This document shows, piece after piece, positions 54,578 to 64,000 of a stretch of 64,000 nucleotides of DNA. Numbering within the stretch: position 1 is the stretch's first letter; each line of letters starts with the position of its first letter. The notes below the pieces were generated by a model. That model ran no database searches, had not been told where the DNA came from, and worked only from the letters and a program-made list of their open reading frames with translations. The stretch spans positions 5,756,643 through 5,820,642 of the forward strand of contig OY848927.1 of assembly GCA_963693285.1 (NCBI GenBank). Reading direction: 5' to 3'. This DNA comes from Xestospongia muta. Lineage: Eukaryota > Porifera > Demospongiae > Haplosclerida > Petrosiidae. Both the position numbers and the translations under genes were made by a program.

Positions 54578-57492
54578 ATGGCTTTAGTGTTCCCATTACC
54601 TCGTCACAGTTTCTTCACTGGCACAGTCTTGTGGTCAGAAGATCATCGAATAGCTGTAGTTTCAAATGAGACAATCTATATCTGTGTATCCTATATATTA
54701 CAATATTATGTCATTTATTAACATTGATGGGTGTGGCTGCTATTGTCCTTGACACTCTGCAGACATTAAAAGGACCTGAACATGCAGAACAACCTGTAGC
54801 TATTAGTGTTGTATCAGCTCCACCTCCAGCCACACCCACTTATGTGTTATCAGAACTACCAAAGAATGTGTCCCCTTTCACTGAAAATCTTGGTTTATTT
54901 GTTGATATTAAGTTAAATGGACTAGCTCCATCAGTGGATCACTTTATTAAAGTATCCTGGTCTCCTGTGGGTTGTGGACTATTGGGAAGGTATTATTATG
55001 ATATATATTATAATTAAATTCATAACCAATATAGGTGTATGTTAGGTTGTCTCATGCACTCTGGTAGAGTCCTCATTTATAAGCCCCCGTGTCTAATGGA
55101 TAGACAATGGTCACTGGTAAATGAGGATAACCCCTGATGTCATTCCTAATTAAACTTTTAATTACATAGGTACTGGATTTATCCAATCTATATGCTAAAC
55201 TGCTGAAGGGGGTTAAATTTAATATTCTAGCTTTGTCTGGGGATAATGCACTGCCTGAACAACCTATAGAATCACAGGTATAATATTAGTTCAACTAGTT
55301 CTTTGATGACATCATTATGACATCAGCCAATAGAGAGATACACTAAAGAACGTGCTCTACTTGCCACTACAGTGTTGTCATGGTTACCTGTGACACTAGA
55401 GAAGTCTGACCAATCAAAACACACTATATTATCAACTGCTGTACGTGCTGGTTACATTATATTATGGTCATTTGATGTTCCTATTGATGAGTTAGTAAAA
55501 CTAGCAAAACCAGTTTTAAATACTTGTTTTATAGTCACCAGCAACCTACAATTGTTGATATTAGTGAACTACCAACTCAAGGATGGCCATGCTCCTTAAA
55601 ATGGAGTATCTCATCTTTTGGTACATGAAATATTTATATTTATCTAGTCTCACTTCTAACAGGTTATTTATTGACTGTGGGATGTACCTCTGGTGAAGTA
55701 ATTGGTCTACACTGGAACACACTGACCACACCCATAAGTTGTCTCCTCAATCTATGGTCTATAATTGACAATGTTGCTGTTGATCACATGATATTGACTC
55801 CGCCTATACAAGTAAGTTTGTACATGTATATACACATATATTACTACATTATATAGGATGACAATGACAACCAATTAAAGATCTGGTTAATTTTTAATAA
55901 AGGTCCTTATTTATTAACTATCCCAGTCCCCACTCCTTTTTCTAACTTGGCATCGTTTCCATGTGTACTCCTCAATACCTCATATAGTTTGCCAATATCT
56001 GGTCTGTCTCTATTACGTAATAATGATGTCATGTCATGTTCACTGGATGGATCAGTACAGCAATGCTCACTGCCAAAATCAGCACCTCTTCCTACACAAT
56101 CAAATGATAGTCATGTGACTAAATCTGATGTATCAGCATTATCAGTTCCTCTTGGATTATCTAAAACTATTAAATCTTGTTCAGGTCTAGCCACATCTCA
56201 AAATAGTTTATATATAGCTATATCAGTCAAGTAAGTTATCCTCTATCTTTTAGAAGTAAAATGTCTGCATAGTTTTCATAACAGAATTAGCAGTAAAGCA
56301 GATGGTTCATTAGTATTAGTACCTTTACACCCACTCACTGATATTAGTTGTATGGGTAAGTCAATATGTACATGTATACGTGTATATATTACATGTATAT
56401 ATTACATGTACATATTACATGTATATATTACATGTATATGTTACATGTATATGTTACATGTATATGTTACATGTACATATTACATGTATATGTTACAGAT
56501 ATATGTTCTTGGGATATCTATGAATACTTGAGACAAAATCCTGATGTGTGGGTGGACTCAAAAGGGGTTGAACCTCCTCTGTCACTTATGATTCAACAAC
56601 AGTGTTGTCTATGTAGTAATGTGAGTTAAAGTGCTGCATTAGATTGAAATAATTTCTTCACAGGATGATAAACTGTTAATTAGAACACAATTAATGGTAC
56701 ATCATGCTAGGAATGTTTTATCTAACTATTTAACATGGAAAGGAGAGCTTGATCCAATGAGTAATGGTTAGTGACATCATATGACATCACATGACATCAC
56801 TATCACTACTCTAGTATCTCTAACTTACACTATGCAATTATTAACACAAACTACTACTACTGATACTGACATATTACTGGCAAAGAAGGTATACTATAAA
56901 CCACTAATATAATATAATACTCTCTTTTATAGATAACATTATTACCAACTATAAGTAATGAAACATGTCCAGTCTGTACTGAAGGTATCAGGATATAAAA
57001 GATAAAAATAACAACACCAGATAATATGATGCCTCAATCATTTTATAACAACAGATATTTACTTTGAATATGATAATAAACAATATGTATTCTTGTGTTA
57101 CTATTTATTGTTTATATGCCAGTACAATGACCTTTAATTCTCTCTTTAAAACTATATTATTTTATAGAAATCCAGTTCACATCAACAGAAAAGGAGTCTT
57201 GTTCTAATGGACATAGTTGGAGTGAGGATGACTCTGTTATTATGTAGTAATATTATGTCACATTATTAGATCGCTGTGTTATAACTTTATTACTAATCAC
57301 AGAGATATCACAGAGCAGTCAATGTTCGTTATGTGGATCTATAGCACTTATATCCTTATCAGGTAAGGAGAAAGAAAGAGAGAGAGAGAGATGTATCTTT
57401 TGTCTCATATAGATAAGAGCTGGATAAATTATTTGATTTCTACACTGTTTAGATGTCCACTTTGTGGAGGATATTTTGAACCAATTATATAA
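54578..57492 (+). CDS. GTF3C4: General transcription factor 3C subunit 4 (TFIIIC90)
   Basis: TFIIIC subunit that helps recruit TFIIIB at tRNA and 5S genes; the human protein has reported histone acetyltransferase activity. The start is MALVFPLPRHSF. WSEDHRIAVVSNETIYI matches the human WSEDHRVSVST block. HFIKVSWSPVGCGLLGRCML and VLDLSNLYAKLL match SWSPMGCDANGRCLL and VDLTEIYGERL. A WD40-like propeller continues with CTSGEVIGLHW and SCSLDGSVQQCSL. The C-terminal zinc module is CPVCTEEIQFTSTEKESCSN with GHSWSRC, CSLCGSIALISLS and CPLCGGYFEPII. TAA is at 57490-57492. The coding end overlaps YAE1 by 8 bp. Confidence 0.9.
56372..56500. repeat. TATATTACATG repeat in GTF3C4 intron
   Basis: About eleven units of ATTACATGTATAT or GTTACATGTATAT, rich in ACATGT like the repeat in the TLK intron. 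Confidence 0.85.
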
Positions 57493-58008
57493 TATATCTA
57501 TCATTTAATTCTGTTAGTTTTGTATGATATTTGACAATGTCCTCTGGTCTAGTGATATTTTCTAGTACTTTATTAACAGTACTACATTGTGCTGAAGAGG
57601 TCTCTGTTGTATGAGGAGGTGTGGTTTTCTTATAATTCTGTTTTGTCCTCTCAATATCTTCGTGAAGACCAGTAAGATCAGAGACAAATTGTTCTTTGCT
57701 GACGTAGTACGTTTTTAAAGCACTACATTACTGATTAAAAATACATACATAATACAATAATATGGTTCACTTTATTTCTCCCAATAATTTTCCCCAATGT
57801 ATTGCATCTTGAACACCTTTGTTATATCCTTCATTAAAACCTTGTTGTAGAACCTTCTCGTGACCTTGGGAAGAGCCCTCTTTATAACCTAACTAACTAA
57901 TGATAAAATATACATGTATTACTATTAAATAAACACCTTTGCATGTAGTGACTGTAGTTTATTATGTTCTCTTTCAGCAATACTTACATCTTCATCCATA
58001 TTAGCCAT
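57485..58008 (-). CDS. YAE1: YAE1 domain protein (ABCE1 Fe-S cluster adaptor)
   Basis: With LTO1, YAE1 hands Fe-S clusters to the ribosome-recycling ATPase ABCE1 through the CIA machinery. Three exons (58008-57937, 57892-57771, 57722-57485) join in frame to 143 residues around 44- and 48-bp introns. The start MANMDEDVSIAEREHNKLQS leads into the glycine-ladder Yae1 domain: LGYKEGSSQGHEKVLQQGFN and EGYNKGVQDAIHWGKLLGEI. Human YAE1 has the same GYRDG...LQQGFNQGY...LRGTLSAL spacing. A charged helix (DLTGLHEDIERTKQNYKK) and a Thr/Ser-rich stretch follow. LTO1 has the same ladder but a different length and start, so YAE1 fits better. The stop codon lies inside the end of GTF3C4. Confidence 0.85.
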
Positions 58009-58234
58009 TTTCTCTTATTATTTTAATTTTGTAAAAATCAAAATAATTACGTACGTTTAATTAGGAAGCCGGCTGGCTCGATAAAGGTAATCATAATGGC
58101 TACTCTAGTTTATCTTCTTGCATCTTCTTAAACAGGCAACAAATTCACCTATTCACCTTTCATTCACCATTCCTCTTAGGTATATTTTGTTGAAGTTGGC
58201 AATAAAGGCATGACACTCTCAAAGAAACACTGAT
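58009..58234. promoter_or_regulatory. Divergent promoter region, YAE1 / CDK12
   Basis: 226 bp between opposite ATGs. It includes ACGTACGT near 58050 and a GC-rich GAAGCCGGCTGGC near 58066. No core element is certain. Confidence 0.4.
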
Positions 58235-60372
58235 ATGGCGACCAAAGTGAAGTCAACATCCCACCAATCGATGACCGCTCAAGATCACACAACAAACAAT
58301 GCTCTCACTCATTTAAGAACGTACAGTACGCCTAGTCCAGGTGCTATGGAGCCAGTTAGTCCTGAGGAATTGAGTCCAGAACCTGTTGAACCTTATCCTA
58401 CAGCAGCTACTCCTTCATCTGCCTTGATTACTGTCACTGTAAACCAAGATGGCAGCAAGTCTGTAAAGAAGGGACACTCGACAAAGAAAGAAGAGAGAAG
58501 AGGTAGAGACAAGCACAAACTAAAAACTAAAGAACGTGACAAGTTTAAAAGTCACAAGGACTCCAGTACTAGGATAAAATCTGCCAAGCGACATAAGTCT
58601 CGTAGTCTATCCCCATCTGTAGGTCATAAACCTAAAAGAAAGAAACATTATCATTCTCCATTATCTCCTCCTGTGGATAATTACCATCACTATACATCAA
58701 GTTCTCAGAATAGAAAGGAACACAAACGTGGCCATCGTAAATCTTCTGAGAGTCGTAAATCAATCCCACGTAGTTACCAAAACTCTCCCGAGATCCAATC
58801 TCGTGAACGTCGGCTAACTCCTAATTATGAGAAAGTATCTTCTTCTGATGATAATAGCCACACTTATGTTAGTGTTAGAATCAAAAGAAAGTCACCTGTC
58901 CGACACAAACGTACTCGTCACCATGGTGAGCCATCTCGACGCCGTGGGAGTAGTCCTCGTTCACCTTCACCCTACAGTGCTCGCTCTCCTTATAGATCTC
59001 ATTACTCTGGTTCACCACGTCGAGGTTATGAAACCCCACCCCCAACAAGATATGCCCAATATCATAGTCCTGGACGGAGTCGGAGTCCACGAGTTAGTCA
59101 TTATTCTCAGAGTCCTCGTCGTAGTCCTAGTCCTTCATATTACTCAATAGATCCACGACATCGGTCACCTAGTCGCAGTCCTTACACTCCACCCCGTTAT
59201 CGGTCACCTGGTGGGCGTGGTCATAGAACAAAGGAAAGATCCCCTAGGTCTGGGCGTGGCCATAGGAGATCCTCTAGGTCTGGCCGTAACCGTGATTCTC
59301 CAGAACATAATAAACGTTCCCGTGTTCCTGTCTCTCGTCGTTCTCCTCTTACTAATAATCAAAATAAACCTTATTCTATTGAAGAGTCGTCTGGAGCTAA
59401 AAAGGCTGGTCCAAAAACACCTCCTGGGGTAGTGAAAGAAACCACGCCTCCAGCTCCACCCCCTCCTTCCAATCAAAAAAATGAGTCTTCAGATTTAAAA
59501 GTGCTTCCACCTGTACCAACTGAAGAGCTTCCTCCCTTGCCAGTTGAAGCTCCACCCCCTCCACCTCCTGATGACGAAGAGCAACCTCCTTTACCTCCAA
59601 TTCCTCAACCTCCAGCTCTTACCAATCTCTCTCTCCCTGACACGCCTACTTCCAATGGTTCCTCTTCAACACATACCCCAGATGATAATACCAGTAAGGC
59701 CAAGCCAGCAATCCCTCTTTTAACTAATTTTACAAGACCTCCTGTCATTAAAAGTATAGCTGTTCCTACACCTCCTGAGCTGACAGCATTACGAATGGCT
59801 CATCGCTGTGTTGACTCTTTTGAAATTATTTGTCAAATTGGTGAAGGTACATTTGGTCAAGTATTCAAAGCTAAAGATTTACAAAGTAATGAAATTATTG
59901 CTTTGAAAAAAGTAAGGACTGATAACGAAAAGGAAGGATTTCCGATCACAGCAGTTCGTGAAATCAAGATACTTCGTCAGTTGAAACATGAGAACATTGT
60001 CAATTTGAGAGAGATCATATCAGATAAACCTCATGCTTCTCAACTTAAGAGTGATATGGGTGAGTTGATGATTAATGGATGGATGGATTTATGGATACGC
60101 ATACAAAGACGGATGGATGGATGGACAGGGCAGTAATTCTTTTCTATTTGATTAGGAGCATTTTATCTTGTCTTTGAGTATTGTGATCATGACTTAATGG
60201 GTCTTATTGACAGTGGTATGGTTCAATTCTCAGAGATACATATCCAATCTTTAATGAGGCAACTAATGGAAGCACTTCAATATTGTCACCAAAAGAATTT
60301 CTTACATCGCGACCTGAAGTGTTCTAACATTCTCATCAATAACAAGTGAGTTTAATACAATCAACAGCAGTA

Positions 60373-60422
<50 letters not shown>

Positions 60423-60996
60423 CACGCATACAGAGGTCAACTCAAACTTGCAGACTGGGGCTTAGCACGCTATTATTTTGCCGATGATCAAAGGTATATA
60501 ATAGATTATTGTATCTCTATTCATCCATTTCTCTTTGTTAGTCGTCTATACACTAATCATGTTATTACGTTGTGGTATCGTCCACCTGAGTTATTACTAG
60601 GAGCTGAGCATTATGGTTTATCAGTTGACATGTGGTCTTGTGGGTAAGTCCCTTTATAATTATAATATGTATACTTGTACTGTAATATCATGTGATAATA
60701 ATGTAATGTCATGTGATGGTCACATGATAGTTGTATCCTGGGAGAGCTATTTACTAAGAAACCATTGTTCCAAGCAAACAAAGAATTTGAGCAGTTGGAT
60801 GTCATTAGGTAAGAAGTATTTGTTATAAGTACTTGTATGGTTGTGAAATATTTCTCTTCTTAAAGTCGTATATGTGGGACACCTACTCCTGCTGAGTGGC
60901 CAGAAGTCATCAAACTGCCCTTTTTTCAGAAGTACAAATTTAAGAAGTTATATAGAAGACGTGTCAAGGAAGAATATCAGAAGTAAGCAATGGACC

Positions 60997-61028
<32 letters not shown>

Positions 61029-62011
61029 TTCACACACACACATACACACATACACACACACACACACATACATATACACACACACATACATATACATACA
61101 CACACATACACACATATGCAGCAGCAGTTGTTATTTACTTCATCTTTATAATTTGTTATAGCGATATTCCTGAAGTTGCCCTTGATCTTCTTGACAAGTT
61201 GTTAGCTCTTGATCCTGGTCGAAGACTAAGCTCAGAAGAAGCTTTACAACATCCTTTTCTTTGTAATGTTGATAAAAATGCTATACCACCACCTCAGTAA
61301 GTCAGTGATTAATTTATATTGTCTGAATATGGGTAATGTCACTCACAATGGTGTGCTTGTGTGTGACAAAGCTCTCTCTCATGTAGACTTCCTGTACATC
61401 AAGATTGTCATGAAATGTGGTCCAAGAAGAAGAGAAAAAAAGAAGCGAAAGGAGAGAGTAATATCCCTCCTTCCTCAAAGCAGCAGAAACCTCAAGAAGG
61501 AGGAGGGAGCAACACAGTTTTGAATCGTGTCTCTGAGCCTGCTTCTCCTAGTTTATCTGCTGACAATCATCAAAGAAGTGGATCGCATCCTCCATCATCT
61601 AGACTCCTTCGTGCTTCCTCTTCTGAACCAAAGTCTATTGCCAAGCCTCATATATCTGTGCCCCTCCCACCTGCCCCCTTGCCTACTGCTAGCATTTTAG
61701 AGTCTTTAACTAGTTCATTAACAGAAGGTGTGGCTTTAGGAGGGAATGGCAATTCAACCTCTGCATCAGTAGCCCCTCTTCAATTGAAAAAGGTAATTGC
61801 GGAAGCCCAGCGTAATCTTATTGATCAAATAACGCAAACATTAGAACAAGGGGCTGGGGGAAGACCCTCTAATTCTAGTGGTAATGTGATATCAGGTCGA
61901 TTAACTCAAACTTTTGACTACGATAATCAAAGTAATAAAGAATTTGAAATGGTTGCAGTACAACAATTAGAACAGGACTATTGTAAGGGGGATCAGTCCT
62001 GGAACACATGA
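58235..62011 (+). CDS. CDK12: Transcriptional cyclin-dependent kinase 12/13
   Basis: Cyclin K-dependent kinase that phosphorylates Ser2 of the RNA polymerase II tail. A 1.8-kb first exon encodes an RS-rich region ([20 protein letters not shown] and similar) and proline-rich stretches ([20 protein letters not shown]). The kinase starts near residue 521: [51 protein letters not shown], then [12 protein letters not shown]. The metal-binding triplet is DWG rather than DFG. The T-loop and after are [40 protein letters not shown] and RRRVKEEYQ. The post-kinase [13 protein letters not shown] motif matches the CDK12/13 C-terminal extension. One ancestral gene for CDK12 and CDK13 is likely. Confidence 0.93.
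60378..60420 (+). repeat. (CT)n tract in CDK12 intron
   Basis: About 21 CT units, then TGCACGCATACAG, the 3' splice site of the exon encoding [11 protein letters not shown]. Confidence 0.9.
60998..61118. repeat. (CA)n / CATACA array in CDK12 intron
   Basis: About 120 bp of CA repeats with TACA variants, shortly after the exon ending EEYQ. Confidence 0.9.
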
Positions 62012-62727
62012 TAATCATGTGACAGGATCTACACATGGTTTGTTCCCTGATAATTTCTAACTATTATTATGAACCTTTTGTCGTTTGTCAAAATAATAAT
62101 AATAATAATGCTGTTTATTGTTCTTGTTCAATGTCGTAACAATTATAAGTCACTCTAGTGGGTACATGTTATAGTGATGTGGCTAACCTATCAGTAACAA
62201 ATATCCTCAACAGAAAACTAATACTAGAATCCCAAAATGTAAACTTTAAATTGTTGGTCCTATGTGTATACCTTATATTGAAGTTTCCATTGCTAATAGA
62301 TTTAGCCACTGCTATATAGAGAGAATGAGTCTGCCATTGTGGACAATTTATAACCTATATACACATTTGATATACTGAGTATTGTGGATATAGAGTTGAA
62401 GAGAATTTACATTTTTATTTATTTACTTTAGACCAATAATGATGAATGGGAGACGCTGACTGCTGATCGCTAGAGGAATGTGTTCACACAAGATGGATTG
62501 TTTGGTGTCACAGGTCAAGTTATTTTTATGTGTGAACTTGGGTGATGTTTTTAAGTGTATTATTTAATTTTCACTAATATTATTCAATTCATGAAGAGAA
62601 AATGATGTCACTTTTCTAGGTGTCGATTGTTAAGTATATTCATAGTTAATTAACCCCGTGTTAGTCAGCCCCACCCTCCTCCTCTACTGCAGACTGCGCG
62701 TCTTGTAAACGCCCTAATTTTGCAGAA
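62012..62727. other. CDK12 3' flank and upstream region of next gene
   Basis: AT-rich DNA with TCATGTGA words near 62015, a short (AAT)n near 62097 and a more GC-rich stretch at 62665-62705 next to the following gene. No ORF or RNA gene is supported. Confidence 0.5.
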
Positions 62728-63307
62728 ATGGCTAATAGCAGGTAAGTTCGCCTCCTTTTAGTACGTGCTGTAGTGTGGTGTTATTTTGTGTAGCAAAGAA
62801 TACATTGGTCAGCTGTTTCAAGGAAATCCAGCGACTAAAGAATGGACTCCTATGGGAGGAGGACCACTGACTTTAAGGATTCTCACTCAAGATGGAAAAT
62901 GGATGTTACAAGCTTGTAAAGGACAAGATAAAGTAAGAACAATTTGGAGGCAATATTTCACTACTGTCTTGTTAATTCTTAGGTCTGGGAAACATGTCTT
63001 GATTCAACTTTTAAACATAAACTGAGAGAGAATTTTGTACAGTGGCAGCAGCAACAATCTGGAGAAATTAAAGATGTGTATGGTTTTAAAATAAAAGAGA
63101 CATCACTAGCTCAAGAGGTATATTGTACAAATCTGTCTGTTCTTCATTGCTATAAAATACTGCCATAGTTTAATGATGCTTTAGCAATTGCATTGTCTAA
63201 ACCACCTTCATCACTGCCTCCAGAGTCACTTCCTAGTAGTGAGAAATTGTTAAAGATACTATTACCATCAAAAGAATATTTGACAATGATCTTTGACACT
63301 GGGTACG

Positions 63308-63366
<59 letters not shown>

Positions 63367-64000
63367 CAGTCTCTCTTTATATCAGGCTCACTATGGTACA
63401 AGTTATGAAGAAAGTGGCTGCTCTTAAAAATCTTGAAGTTGGTTATTTTGCATTGGGGATCTTACTAGACACTCCAGGGGGAGGGGCACCTTTAGTTCTC
63501 AAACCAGGACTTACTGTTGGTGAGCTTAAAACATTTGATTTAGTTGTTATTAGAAGACAAAAAAGTGTCCGTGAGAAAATAAAAGTGAATGAAGTGAGTT
63601 TCTTTTGTTGAGAGAACATTTTCATTTTGTTTGTACCTCTAGTCTCCTCCCACTTTATCAATTGAAGTGACACTGCCGTCTGGTGACAAGTGTCCATATT
63701 CTGTTCCTCCAACTATTTTATTGTCAGATCTGGTGACATTGGTATGTGGGGATACTGGTTTGAGTCCAGTGCAGCATCAGTTTGATTTACCAATTCAAAA
63801 TCAAGAAAAAATAAAACTACATCAGCTACGAGTCACTGAACTGACTCTAATAAAGAAAGGTATACTAGTTTATAAACTGACTTACTAAACATTTCATGTC
63901 TGTATGTTTAGAAGGTAATATTGAAGAAGATAATAATATTAGAACAGAAGCAACAGACGGAGAAGGAGGAGATCTAAAGACCCAAAGTCTTCAGGTAACA
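62728..64000 (+). CDS. EVH1-like plus tandem ubiquitin-like domain protein, 3' end outside window
   Basis: The start MANS is spliced to SKEYIGQLFQGNPATKEWTP. The first about 110 residues resemble an EVH1/WH1 fold: KEWTPMGGGPLTLRIL, then FVQWQQQQSGEIKDVYGFKI and AQEFNDALAIALS, like the Ena FHQW...WGLNF...FAAGM pattern. A linker is followed by two ubiquitin-like segments. LLKILLPSKEYLTMIFDTG to LKPGLTVGELKTFDLVVIRR recalls talin F0. IEVTLPSGDKCPYSVPPTIL and LSDLVTLVCGDTGLSPVQHQ recall talin F1 or the Cobl ubiquitin-like domain. Exon ends are split by a (GT)n intron (63308-63363). The last visible coding is acidic. An actin or adhesion role is likely but not shown. I cannot assign a family name. 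Confidence 0.6.
63308..63363. repeat. (GT)n array in intron of the EVH1-like gene
   Basis: About 27 GT units shortly after the exon ending MIFDTG, followed by a pyrimidine-rich 3' splice site. Confidence 0.9.

Overview
This is an AT-rich, very gene-dense stretch of animal nuclear DNA. Nearly all genes have an animal-type architecture: an integrin alpha chain, a formin-like protein, a docking protein with PH and PTB domains, nostrin, kinesin-1, dynamitin and CDK12. They are cut into many small exons by introns that are often only 40-70 bp, and neighbouring genes are tens to a few hundred bases apart. Together this suggests an early-branching animal with a compact genome, most likely a demosponge such as Amphimedon. 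The species is an inference; no marker sequence was checked.

Layout from left to right: integrin alpha (+, 5' end outside the window), FMNL formin (+), RetSat (-), then a 3.4 kb gene-poor repeat island (about 12.1-15.5 kb). It continues with ARPC2 (+), an AQP11-like aquaporin (-), MIOS (+), RPA3 (-), a DOK/IRS-type adaptor (+), kinesin-1 heavy chain (-), dynamitin/DCTN2 (+), p23 (-), nostrin (+), PRPS (+), YBEY (-) and an ACL4-like TPR protein (+). The last part holds ANKAR (+), NOL11 (-), Tousled-like kinase (+), SARNP (-), GTF3C4 (+), YAE1 (-), CDK12/13 (+) and, running off the right edge, a protein with an EVH1-like domain and two ubiquitin-like segments (+).

From ARPC2 onward the strands alternate almost perfectly. 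This gives eight head-to-head pairs whose start codons are 68-226 bp apart, and tail-to-tail pairs that are just as tight. GTF3C4 and YAE1 overlap by 8 coding bases. Functional themes recur: actin (FMNL, ARPC2, nostrin, the EVH1 protein), microtubule transport (kinesin-1 divergent from dynamitin) and RNA or ribosome production (NOL11, YBEY, ACL4-like, YAE1, SARNP, GTF3C4, CDK12).

The least explained part is the 12.1-15.5 kb island. It holds a decayed RetSat exon copy, two copies of a 190 bp repeat, a tandem duplication carrying a candidate structured RNA on the minus strand (two UUCG-tetraloop hairpins, a GNRA-type hairpin and a terminal oligo-T), and a frame-broken membrane-protein-like ORF. 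Across the window, long (CT)n arrays serve as polypyrimidine tracts directly before 3' splice sites, and a few short words (TCACATGA, TGACATCA, CCACACC) recur in introns.
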